This document shows positions 1 through 5,843 of a DNA stretch of 5,975 nt, in pieces (position 1 is the stretch's first letter; each line of letters starts with the position of its first letter). The translations under genes were made by a program, and so were the position numbers. Below the pieces are notes generated by a model, which saw nothing but the letters and a program-made list of their open reading frames with translations, was not told the DNA's origin and did not search any database. Where the stretch lies: positions 1 to 5,975 of the forward strand of contig CALJGH010000058.1 of assembly GCA_938073925.1 (NCBI GenBank), in the 5' to 3' direction. Origin of the DNA: an uncultured Nitrospinaceae bacterium. Its GTDB lineage: Bacteria; Nitrospinota; Nitrospinia; Nitrospinales; VA-1.

Positions 1-16
1 GAGTTCGATACGCCAT
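1..16 (-). CDS. Possible 5' end of a truncated minus-strand gene
   Basis: An ATG on the minus strand (14-16) is preceded by GGAG (complement of 24-27) at a 7-nt spacing, a good ribosome-binding arrangement. The frame is open for the five codons visible before the window ends (Met-Ala-Tyr-Arg-Thr). It would lie downstream of mutL in the same orientation, separated by about 170 bp. A second ATG at 27-29 is open too but has a poorer upstream sequence. Five codons cannot identify a product, so the call rests only on the start signal and may be chance. Confidence 0.25.
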
Positions 17-171
17 ATTTACACTCCATTTCTTTATTCTTAAGATAAAGTGTTGCGCCGATTCGTTGAGGTTGCAATCAGAAGCAGGCCTAAAACTTGA
101 TGAGCTACCCTAAAAACCGGCGAGTGGTGCATTAAGCCAACAACACCCTTGCCCAACAAAATTAATTATAT

Positions 172-190
172 TAGCCTCGCCAGAAGGCTA
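172..190 (-). terminator. Weak hairpin at the mutL stop codon, possible terminator
   Basis: On the minus strand TAGCC (186-190, including the mutL stop codon) can pair with GGCTA (172-176) around a 9-nt loop, followed by the AT-rich stretch ATATAATTAATTTTG. The stem is short and there is no uninterrupted U-run, so any intrinsic termination would be weak. The rest of the gap (17-171) shows no convincing terminator, promoter or RNA gene. Confidence 0.2.
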
Positions 191-2026
191 TTTGCGAAGA
201 AATTTTTTAAGAATATCGTCCATGTCGAATAAAAGGGAGATGGGTCTGCCGTGTGGACAGGTAAAGGGCATGGTGGTTTGTTCCAGATCAGAGATCAGTT
301 TGCGGATTTCATCCAGGTTTAAGGGGTGGTTGACTTTGATGGCGTTTCGGCAGGACATCATTATAAGAACATCTTCATATTTATCGTGCAGGACATTTTC
401 GTCACCGCCTTTAGGAAGAAGCTCAATAGTGTCGCGAAGTAATTTCTCGTTATCTATATTTTTCAGAATGGCGGGTACGGATCGTAAGAGAAATTCATTT
501 TTCCCAAAGGTCTCGAGTTCCAATCCCAATTGTTGCAAGCGGTCCAAATGCGGAGTCAATATTTCGGTTTCTGCTGGAGAAAACTCAACGGTTAGAGGAA
601 ATAAAAGATTTTGCACTTCGATTTTTTTTTCCTTCGCCGCTTCACGGAACCGTTCATATAAAATCCGTTCATGCGCCACATGCTGATCCACTACCAGCAA
701 TCCCTTTTTTCCCTGCATGATAATGAAAGAAGAGTCCAATTGCCCTAGAGGTTCGAACTCGGAATATATAAGGTGAGAAACCGGTATCGGAGGTTTATCG
801 AACCAAGTGACTTGTGATGAAGGCGTTGTAGTTTGCGATTCGAACCCATGCCCCCCCGCCATCGTTCTTAAAGCATCGGAAAGGTTTCCCTGACTGGTTG
901 TTTCATCTGATTTACCGACCCAAGAAGGAGTTTTAATCGGTTTTCTATAGTTTGAATGTATAGGAATATCGTCGCTTTCCGAACGAACAGCTTCGATAGG
1001 TGCCTGCATATTTTTTTCAAGGGCTTCACGGATGCTACGGGAAACGAATTGATGGACATCTTGCTGAAACGCGAACCGCACTTCTGCTTTTGAAGGGTGA
1101 ACATTCACATCCAGCAGTTTCGGGTCCATGGTCAAATATAAGAACAGTGCCGGATGCTGGCCCTTCGGTAGTAAATGGCTGTATCCCTGCTGTGTAGAGT
1201 GAAGAATCACTTTATCCCGGACGAATCGTCCGTTGATAAAACAAAATTGCGCAGACCGATTCGAGCGAGTGTAAACTGGATTAGAAACATAACCTTCTAA
1301 TTGGTAATCCCCGGAACTCGAACTTACCTGCACCAGTGACTTGCCAAGGTCAGCACCAAATAGTTCAGCAATGCGGTAATGGATCTGGTCCGTGGGCAAG
1401 GTCTGGATTACATCGCGTCCGTTATGAGTCAATTGAAATTGAATAGCAGGATACGCCAGTGCCTGCTGCGTCACCACCTGAGTGATATGAGAAAATTCGG
1501 TGGAATCGCCTTTCAGAAATTTACTACGCGCGGGGGTACTATAAAATAGTTGCGCCACTTCGATGGTTGTTCCCTGAGGACAAGCGAAATCCTTCTCTTC
1601 CACGAGGGTGCCCCCCTCGACCACGATTAATTTTCCTCCCTGAGTTTCACTGCGCGCGCTTGTGCAACGGACTTTTGCCACTGAAGCAATACTCGGCAAG
1701 GCTTCACCACGAAATCCCAAGGACTGAATTGTTTCAAGGTCGCTGAATTCAAAAATCTTACTGGTCGCATGTCTGGAAAAGGCGAGTTTGCATTCCTCCG
1801 GACGCATCCCCATACCATTATCCATAATACGAATTTTCTTTTTCCCCCCACTCTCAATATCCAACCGGATGAGAGTGGCACCAGCGTCGATGGAGTTTTC
1901 CACCAACTCTTTCACCACAGAGGCCGGCCGTTCGACCACCTCCCCTGCCGCTATCTGATTGGCCAGATCATCAGAAAGAATCCGTATTTGTGGTTTATTT
2001 ATATCTGTATGTGTATGTGTGGACAT
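188..2026 (-). CDS. mutL: DNA mismatch repair protein MutL (endonuclease type)
   Basis: MutL is the ATP-driven coupler of mismatch repair: it links MutS bound at a mismatch to strand incision and removal. The 612 residues are close to the usual length (E. coli about 615). The N-terminal GHKL ATPase is complete: catalytic E40 and N44, the D69-N-G-M-G nucleotide-binding loop, the SRHATSK segment (84-90), GFRGEAL (104-110), and K313 in the HPSK motif. A variable linker spans roughly 340-430. The C-terminal dimerisation domain carries D447-Q-H-V-A-H-E453 and E458, matching the family's DQHA(x)2E(x)4E nuclease motif except Val for Ala, plus C559 and C590-P-H-G-R-P. This implies intrinsic nicking activity, as in bacteria without MutH. 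The start gives about ten residues, rich in His and Thr, before the conserved LANQIAAGEVVERP segment. The ribosome-binding site is weak and lies in a hairpin. A 9-A run covers codons 466-469. Confidence 0.97.
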   Translation of the reverse strand: MSTHTHTDINKPQIRILSDDLANQIAAGEVVERPASVVKELVENSIDAGATLIRLDIESGGKKKIRIMDNGMGMRPEECKLAFSRHATSKIFEFSDLETIQSLGFRGEALPSIASVAKVRCTSARSETQGGKLIVVEGGTLVEEKDFACPQGTTIEVAQLFYSTPARSKFLKGDSTEFSHITQVVTQQALAYPAIQFQLTHNGRDVIQTLPTDQIHYRIAELFGADLGKSLVQVSSSSGDYQLEGYVSNPVYTRSNRSAQFCFINGRFVRDKVILHSTQQGYSHLLPKGQHPALFLYLTMDPKLLDVNVHPSKAEVRFAFQQDVHQFVSRSIREALEKNMQAPIEAVRSESDDIPIHSNYRKPIKTPSWVGKSDETTSQGNLSDALRTMAGGHGFESQTTTPSSQVTWFDKPPIPVSHLIYSEFEPLGQLDSSFIIMQGKKGLLVVDQHVAHERILYERFREAAKEKKIEVQNLLFPLTVEFSPAETEILTPHLDRLQQLGLELETFGKNEFLLRSVPAILKNIDNEKLLRDTIELLPKGGDENVLHDKYEDVLIMMSCRNAIKVNHPLNLDEIRKLISDLEQTTMPFTCPHGRPISLLFDMDDILKKFLRK

Positions 2027-2035
2027 AAAAAGATA

Positions 2036-2052
2036 TCCAGCATGAAGCTGGA
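2036..2052 (-). promoter_or_regulatory. Perfect hairpin just before the mutL start codon
   Basis: In the mutL leader TCCAGC (2047-2052) pairs perfectly with GCTGGA (2036-2041) around a 5-nt loop. The stem is followed by TATCTTTTT and then the mutL ATG. The only purine-rich ribosome-binding candidate, GGA at a spacing of about 9 nt, is in the 3' arm and would be masked when the hairpin forms. The structure could limit mutL translation or, given the T-rich sequence after it, cause partial termination. The pairing is seen directly; the role is inference. Confidence 0.4.
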
Positions 2053-2062
2053 CTCTAAAGGT

Positions 2063-2090
2063 CGATGCCCCTGAAAGCTCATAAGCATCG
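2063..2090. repeat. Inverted repeat CGATGC/GCATCG in the divergent gap
   Basis: CGATGC (2063-2068) and GCATCG (2085-2090) form a perfect 6-bp inverted repeat around a 16-nt loop. It lies between the hairpin next to mutL (2036-2052) and the terminator hairpin (2126-2148). It would be transcribed in the mutL leader if the candidate mutL promoter is right, or in a plus-strand leader of the DUF115 gene. It could also be a protein-binding site. I do not recognise a known riboswitch consensus. Confidence 0.35.
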
Positions 2091-2101
2091 CCCGGTATTT
2101 T

Positions 2102-2128
2102 ACTATAGGTTTACTAATATTCCCTCAA
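2102..2128 (-). promoter_or_regulatory. Candidate mutL promoter
   Basis: On the minus strand TATAGT (2102-2107) matches five of six bases of a sigma-70 -10 box. A TTGAGG -35-like hexamer (2123-2128) lies 15 bp upstream, shorter than the ideal 17 bp. Transcription would begin near 2095 and give a leader of about 69 nt containing the two inverted repeats at 2063-2090 and 2036-2052. The suboptimal spacing keeps confidence low. Confidence 0.3.
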
Positions 2129-2148
2129 GGCAGTAGCCTTGTTTTTTT
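2126..2148 (+). terminator. Intrinsic terminator or attenuator ahead of the DUF115 gene
   Basis: CAAGGC (2126-2131) pairs perfectly with GCCTTG (2136-2141) around the loop AGTA and is followed at once by seven T (2142-2148), a compact Rho-independent terminator on the plus strand. On the minus strand the hairpin is followed by AGGGAATATT, so it does not act that way. No plus-strand gene precedes it (mutL is antisense), and the DUF115 start is only 37 bp downstream. It may therefore be a leader attenuator or the end of a short RNA, or it may block antisense transcription out of mutL. The shape is clear; the role is inferred. Confidence 0.6.
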
Positions 2149-2185
2149 AAAACAAATCTAAAACGATTGCAAGTCAATTGGTGAT

Positions 2186-3616
2186 ATGATGATAAAGATA
2201 CAATTTGGAGACCCCTCGTTGGACAATCACTTCTTCGAAAAAAATCTGGCTCTGTTGAAAGACCATGTTTCATGGCCTGTAAATATCCACAGTGAGCTAT
2301 CGAAAAAAATCACTGTTCTCGATGCCAACTCTGGGAAGCCCACCGCACAGCATGAAAAAATTCTGTTGCACAGCAAATACGACCCAGAAAAAGAAGGGGT
2401 TGATTTCGCCAAAAACATCACACCGGGAAGCCGGGTATGTCTTTATGGATTTGGTCTCGGTTATCATCTACAACCCTTATTGGAAAAGATGGGTCCCGAT
2501 GGTTTTTTACTGGTGATTGAACTCAATCCGGATATTTTAGCAGCCGCATTAAAAATAAAAGATCATACGCAACTTTTTCAAAATAACCGGTTTAAACTCA
2601 TTTTTGGAGTCGACGAATCAAAAGTTTCTGATGAAATATCACGGAAAATGCAACACATCTCAGAAGAGGACTCTGACAAACTTGAGATATTGTTTCATAC
2701 TCCGTCTTTCAAGTGCATACCCGATAATTTTACAGCTTTAAAAAATGCCCTGGAAATATTGTTAATGGAACGAAGGTTCCCTGCTATGTTCCGCGATCTG
2801 GAACAAGGCAATGTCTCACGCAACGAAGAGAAGGTGAAAAAATCTCCAGGCATCAATTCTTTAAAGAATGTTCACTCAGGGCGGCCCGGCCTTATGGTAA
2901 GTGCCGGCCCCTCTCTTGACACTGTATTGCCTTACCTTAAACACCTACAAGATAATTTTGTCCTAACTTGTGTCGACACGGCATTTCCTGTTCTCCTTAA
3001 AAATGGAATACATCCTGAATATGTTTTTTCTCTTGATCCGCAATATGAGAGTGCTTTCCATTTTGCAGGATATACAAAAGGCTCTACGAAATTGATTTTC
3101 ACACCCACCGCGAACCACAATGTATTAAAAAATTTTTACGGTGACTGCTTCGTGATCTACAAAGAAGGTCATGCGCTTGGTCAACACGAGGAAATAGAAA
3201 AAAAAGGAGTTACCCAAGCAGGCGGTTCGGTGGCCTGTCTAGGTGTCGATGCTTTAATTCAATTCGGATGCGACCCCATCTTTCTAATCGGACAGGATTG
3301 CGCATTGACTGGTGATCGTTATTATTCAAAACACAGCCGGTTCAACCAGCAACTCTTCTCTCAAATAGCGGGTTCAGCACAACTTAATTGGTTGCATCAG
3401 AAAAAATTTCAGAAAAAAAAGCCCGTGAAGATAAAAAATACGTATGGGAATGATATGCTGACCGACCAATTGATGTACAGCTATTTGCGCAATCTGGAAG
3501 AAATCTCCATGCAAAATAAAAACACTCGAATATACAATCTATGCTCACAGGGAGCTGCGATAGAGGGTGTCGACCCTCTCTACTCCATTAGCGAATTAAA
3601 ACGTTGGTTTTCGTAA
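2186..3616 (+). CDS. DUF115 / Maf-like (motility accessory factor) protein, probable glycosyltransferase
   Basis: The family comprises Maf proteins, which attach nonulosonic acids such as pseudaminic or legionaminic acid to flagellin in the cytoplasm, and relatives annotated MptE-like (6-hydroxymethylpterin diphosphokinase). Residues 60-115 form a Rossmann-like region: the HSKYDPEKE segment, then P80-G-S-R-V and the glycine loop G88-F-G-L-G92, with acidic E112 ending the next strand. The DUF115 core starts at G232-R-P-G and includes S239-A-G-P-S243, a CVDTAF strand, FSLDPQ, G346-G-S-V349 and I368-G-Q-D371 followed by ALTGDRYYSK. The C-terminus is probably helical. The 476 residues are shorter than many flagellar Maf proteins. 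Start: ATG at 2186, with a second ATG at 2189; GGTGAT (2180-2185) can pair with the 16S 3' end and suits the second ATG. An A8 run occurs at 3198-3205 and another at 3413-3420. The gene precedes the TPR gene by 10 bp. The family is confident; the substrate is unknown. Confidence 0.85.
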   Translation: MMIKIQFGDPSLDNHFFEKNLALLKDHVSWPVNIHSELSKKITVLDANSGKPTAQHEKILLHSKYDPEKEGVDFAKNITPGSRVCLYGFGLGYHLQPLLEKMGPDGFLLVIELNPDILAAALKIKDHTQLFQNNRFKLIFGVDESKVSDEISRKMQHISEEDSDKLEILFHTPSFKCIPDNFTALKNALEILLMERRFPAMFRDLEQGNVSRNEEKVKKSPGINSLKNVHSGRPGLMVSAGPSLDTVLPYLKHLQDNFVLTCVDTAFPVLLKNGIHPEYVFSLDPQYESAFHFAGYTKGSTKLIFTPTANHNVLKNFYGDCFVIYKEGHALGQHEEIEKKGVTQAGGSVACLGVDALIQFGCDPIFLIGQDCALTGDRYYSKHSRFNQQLFSQIAGSAQLNWLHQKKFQKKKPVKIKNTYGNDMLTDQLMYSYLRNLEEISMQNKNTRIYNLCSQGAAIEGVDPLYSISELKRWFS

Positions 3617-3626
3617 GAGTCTAACC

Positions 3627-4283
3627 ATGAATCAAAACAGAAAATTTATTAAATACCTTCCGCATTTAGGACTTCTAGCCTTGATCGTTTTTTTTATCAC
3701 AGACACTACACCAATAATCCTATCTGCCTCAAATTCGGAAAAAAGTTTAAAGAAGATGGAAGGTAGTCATAAAGAAGGTAGCCACAATGAGGGTAGCGAC
3801 GGTCAAAATATTTCGCAGGAAGAAAAAGAAAAAAGGATGGGCATCTTCCACTACAACGAAGGCAACAAAAGTTTCAAGGAAGGCCGGTATGATGAGGCCA
3901 TAATTAATTACAAAAAAGCACTCCATCATAATGAGACCCTCAAAGAGGCCGCTATAAACCTGAGTACCGCTTATATGAAAAAATCAAATTTTGACGAAGC
4001 GTTAGAAACCTTAAAGGTGGGAATGGAACTTGACTCGACAAATCCGCATATCCATTACAACTATGCCTGTTATTACTCTTTAACCGATCAGCCTAAAGCT
4101 AGTATGGAGAAATTACAGGAAGCCGTTCGTTTGGGATTCACCAATTTTAAACAGATTGAGACAGACCCTGACTTGGAAAAACTCCGACAATCGCCTGAGT
4201 TTAAAAGCGGGGCTCTAACACAAAACACCAAAATTTTATTTGAGTGGAATCAGGGCGACCGCACCCGAGGGGTTGATCTTTAA
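3627..4283 (+). CDS. Exported or membrane-anchored TPR protein
   Basis: A 218-residue protein with a basic N-terminus (NRKFIK) and a hydrophobic segment at about 11-34, ending LSA-S. This could be a Sec signal peptide cleaved near residue 34 or an uncleaved anchor, placing the protein in the periplasm or on its membrane face. A polar stretch with three five-residue repeats (45-59) follows. Three tetratricopeptide repeats come next, at about 72-105 (FHYNEGNKSFKEGRYDEAI), 106-138 and 140-172 (HYNYACYYSL), then a DPDLEKLRQSPEF tail (about 180-192) typical of the end of such arrays. TPRs bind partner proteins; the partner is unknown. The ATG is preceded by AAGAG (3615-3619), which overlaps the upstream stop codon, so it is probably cotranscribed and translationally coupled with the DUF115 gene. 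The last 15 residues are encoded antisense to the end of rnd and look like an added tail. Confidence 0.85.
   Translation: MNQNRKFIKYLPHLGLLALIVFFITDTTPIILSASNSEKSLKKMEGSHKEGSHNEGSDGQNISQEEKEKRMGIFHYNEGNKSFKEGRYDEAIINYKKALHHNETLKEAAINLSTAYMKKSNFDEALETLKVGMELDSTNPHIHYNYACYYSLTDQPKASMEKLQEAVRLGFTNFKQIETDPDLEKLRQSPEFKSGALTQNTKILFEWNQGDRTRGVDL
3759..3803 (+). repeat. Three tandem 15-bp units encoding EGSHK, EGSHN, EGSDG
   Basis: Three consecutive 15-bp units (3759-3773, 3774-3788, 3789-3803) share the pattern GA(A/G)GGTAG and encode EGSHK-EGSHN-EGSDG in the linker between the signal/anchor segment and the TPR region of the TPR protein. The first two differ at only two bases, suggesting recent duplication. 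Because the unit is a multiple of three, copy-number change would lengthen or shorten the linker without breaking the frame. Confidence 0.65.
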
Positions 4284-5399
4284 TCCAACCTCACCTTTTA
4301 ATAGCGATAGCATGGGTTTGCCGATGTATTCCCTTCGCCAGCCTTGCAGAAGAAAATTTTCATCCATGTCCAGTTTTTGCTCAAAGTGGGTAGCGAATCG
4401 GTGTATCCGTTTGCGGTCTGCCAGAACACTGGGTTCGATTTTCAATTCTTCGGAACGAATTTGCACGAATGCAGACAATAGTTCTTCGATGCCACGCATG
4501 GTGGAATAGCCATCTGATTCTGGCAGTATAGGCAAATCACCTTCAGCTACAGCATTTCCCTTCTCAATCGCTTTTATGATCGCAGCTCCACTTTTGCCCA
4601 CTTCTTTATGGTAGAACCCTCTTAGAGACGAAAGCTCTCCTGCTTCACGCGGCATTTTCCGGGCAATTTCCAGCAACGTTTCATCGCGTACAATAGACTT
4701 GGCCAGACAGTCTCGGGATACAGCAACATTTTCTCTCCAGGCCGCCAGTTCTCTTAGCACTGCCAGATTTTTGGGTTTCAAACTTCGCAAACTTTTAATT
4801 TTCAAAAAACGCTTTTGAGGATCAGGCAAAGCAAACGTTTCTGGATCTTCCCAGATTTTCACTTCCCCCGCGACCCAGTCGTTTCTCTTCAACTCCGTTA
4901 GTCTTTCAATAAGCCTTTCATAAGCGGGCATGAGATAGCGAACATCATCAATGGCGTACTGTATCTGGGTCTCACTTAAAGGGCGTCGGCACCAGTCAGT
5001 ATAAGTCTCCGACTTATGAATGTGCTTGCCCAAAGCTTTTTGTATTAACTTGGCAAATGAAATTTGTGATCCCCAGCCTACAAGAGCAGCGGCAACCTGA
5101 GTATCAAACACCGGCGGGATAACCTGTCCGCAAAGACGCACCAGGATCTCCAGATCTTGACGAGCTGCGTGAAACACTTTTATTTTGCTGGGATCTTTTA
5201 GAATCTCCAATAATGGAGTCAAATCTTTCAGTAGGACGGGATCGATAGCCCCGCACCCCTCTTTTCCCGCAACTTGGATGAGTCCGATACGATGAAAATA
5301 GGTTCTTTCACGTACAAACTCCGTATCAACAGCAAGAACATCGGATGACTCCAAGCTCTTACAAAAATCGTTTAACTGGTCTGAAGTTGTTATATACAT
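4236..5399 (-). CDS. rnd: Ribonuclease D
   Basis: RNase D is a cytoplasmic 3'-5' exoribonuclease of the DEDDy group that trims 3' ends of tRNA precursors and other small structured RNAs using two metal ions. All catalytic residues are visible: D25 and E27 (Exo I, VDTEF), D82 (Exo II, HAARQDLEIL), and Y148 with D152 (Exo III, YAIDD). These lie three residues earlier than in the E. coli enzyme. The exonuclease domain (1-170) is followed by an HRDC domain (about 207-285) and a second HRDC-like helical region ending GWRREYIGKP. The 387 residues match the family (about 375). The start MYITTSDQL agrees with family N-termini, although no clear Shine-Dalgarno precedes it. A terminator upstream separates it from the small gene, so it probably has its own promoter. 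Its last 15 codons and stop overlap the convergent TPR gene, and no terminator is visible beyond its stop. Confidence 0.96.
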   Translation of the reverse strand: MYITTSDQLNDFCKSLESSDVLAVDTEFVRERTYFHRIGLIQVAGKEGCGAIDPVLLKDLTPLLEILKDPSKIKVFHAARQDLEILVRLCGQVIPPVFDTQVAAALVGWGSQISFAKLIQKALGKHIHKSETYTDWCRRPLSETQIQYAIDDVRYLMPAYERLIERLTELKRNDWVAGEVKIWEDPETFALPDPQKRFLKIKSLRSLKPKNLAVLRELAAWRENVAVSRDCLAKSIVRDETLLEIARKMPREAGELSSLRGFYHKEVGKSGAAIIKAIEKGNAVAEGDLPILPESDGYSTMRGIEELLSAFVQIRSEELKIEPSVLADRKRIHRFATHFEQKLDMDENFLLQGWRREYIGKPMLSLLKGEVGLKINPSGAVALIPLK

Positions 5400-5445
5400 A
5401 GATTTTAAAATAAATGGCCAATAAACGGCGCAGGGAAAAAAACAG

Positions 5446-5461
5446 ATTATATTTGATTATA
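5446..5461 (-). promoter_or_regulatory. Tandem TATAAT boxes upstream of rnd
   Basis: Two perfect TATAAT hexamers occur on the minus strand (5456-5461 and 5446-5451), 10 bp apart and separated by CAAA. Neither has a good -35: TTGTTA lies 20 bp above the first. Starts at either would give an rnd leader of about 40-50 nt. Lying between the upstream terminator and rnd, this is the best promoter candidate for the gene, although TATAAT by chance is fairly likely in such AT-rich sequence. Confidence 0.45.
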
Positions 5462-5500
5462 GTCAGCATGGATAGAGTTAATAACAAACGTTTATGGAAT

Positions 5501-5531
5501 AAAAAAGGCACAACGACTTAGTCGCTGTGCC
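5501..5531 (-). terminator. Strong intrinsic terminator of the 63-residue protein gene
   Basis: An 11-bp stem (5507-5517 with 5521-5531) closes on the loop TTA (5518-5520). On the minus strand it is followed by TTTTTT (5501-5506). The single non-Watson-Crick position (5513/5525) is a G-U wobble in minus-strand RNA but an A-C mismatch in plus-strand RNA, which supports minus-strand use. It begins 27 nt beyond the stop codon at 5559 and separates this unit from rnd. Confidence 0.88.
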
Positions 5532-5558
5532 TCAATAAAAACCTGAACCCCGGCTTGA

Positions 5559-5750
5559 TTATCTATCTGTTAGCTGAAACTCGTCTTTCTCAAAAACTTT
5601 ATTAGCCGTATTGCTGGAACTACTTTCTTTATCCGTAAAATCGATCAATTTCTGTTCCCCATCTTTCCAAAACCTAGTGCTCAGCTTTTTTGGGGATAAT
5701 ACTTTTTTTAGCTCACCTTTGGCGTCGAAAACTTTGACTTCGTAGAACAT
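5559..5750 (-). CDS. Small hypothetical protein, 63 residues
   Basis: I do not recognise a named family. The protein starts MFYEVKVFDAKGELKKV, predicted as a short beta-strand, turn and strand, then a basic stretch (SPKKLSTRFWKDGEQK) and a polar, Ser-rich C-terminal third that is probably disordered (around KESSSSNTANK). It has no signal peptide, membrane segment or Cys pair, so it is probably cytoplasmic. I chose ATG at 5748-5750 because GAGG lies 6 nt upstream (5757-5760) and GGAGG 11 nt upstream (5762-5766). An in-frame TTG at 5766-5768 would add six residues but overlaps that GGAGG. The gene is flanked by a consensus promoter and a strong terminator, which supports a real single-gene transcript. 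Confidence 0.75.
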   Translation of the reverse strand: MFYEVKVFDAKGELKKVLSPKKLSTRFWKDGEQKLIDFTDKESSSSNTANKVFEKDEFQLTDR

Positions 5751-5784
5751 AACGCGCCTCGCCTCCAAAAAATGTCTTCAATAC

Positions 5785-5821
5785 CTTGTTTTTAAAAGTA
5801 CTAATCAAACACTTAAACAAG
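5785..5821 (-). promoter_or_regulatory. AT-rich hairpin in the leader of the small gene
   Basis: CTTGTTT (5785-5791) pairs with AAACAAG (5815-5821), and the inner AAGT (5796-5799) with ACTT (5811-5814), leaving a 4-nt bulge and an 11-nt loop. It lies within the predicted untranslated leader of about 87 nt, 35 nt or more upstream of the start codon. It leaves the ribosome-binding site free, so mRNA stabilisation is one possible role. The stem is AT-rich and may be weak. Confidence 0.3.
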
Positions 5822-5843
5822 ATTTATCCTGCAAAACACATTC

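Noticed and set aside
60..80. GGTTGCAATC resembling a tRNA T-arm in the left gap
   Set aside because: It differs from GGTTCGAATC at the core positions, and no acceptor stem or anticodon arm can be built around it.
192..686. 164-codon open frame on the plus strand inside mutL
   Set aside because: It is fully antisense to the conserved C-terminal domain of MutL, has an Arg/Ser-rich shadow composition and no start signal.
2027..2148. Known riboswitch classes (c-di-GMP, fluoride, preQ1, guanidine) in the divergent gap
   Set aside because: I compared by eye and found none of their conserved core sequences; only plain inverted repeats are supported.
2158..2173. CTAAAACGATT shared with the complement of the window's right end (5964-5974)
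   Set aside because: An 11-base match between strands is expected several times by chance in about 6 kb, and the extension needs a gap.
3411..3460. A_AAA_AAG slippery heptamer in the correct frame in the DUF115 gene, possible programmed -1 frameshift
   Set aside because: The -1 frame adds only about ten codons before a stop. I see no upstream Shine-Dalgarno-like stimulator or strong downstream hairpin, so it is best explained by Lys-rich AT-biased coding.
2186..3616. Naming the DUF115 gene as mptE, a pterin diphosphokinase
   Set aside because: That activity belongs to archaeal relatives in methanopterin synthesis. The N-terminal YGFGLGYH region and GGSV/IGQD motifs fit Maf-like bacterial proteins better, and no pterin genes are adjacent.
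5751..5768. In-frame TTG start giving a 69-residue version of the small protein
   Set aside because: The TTG overlaps the GGAGG that serves the ATG at 5748-5750, and it has no better ribosome-binding site of its own. The ATG is the simpler start.
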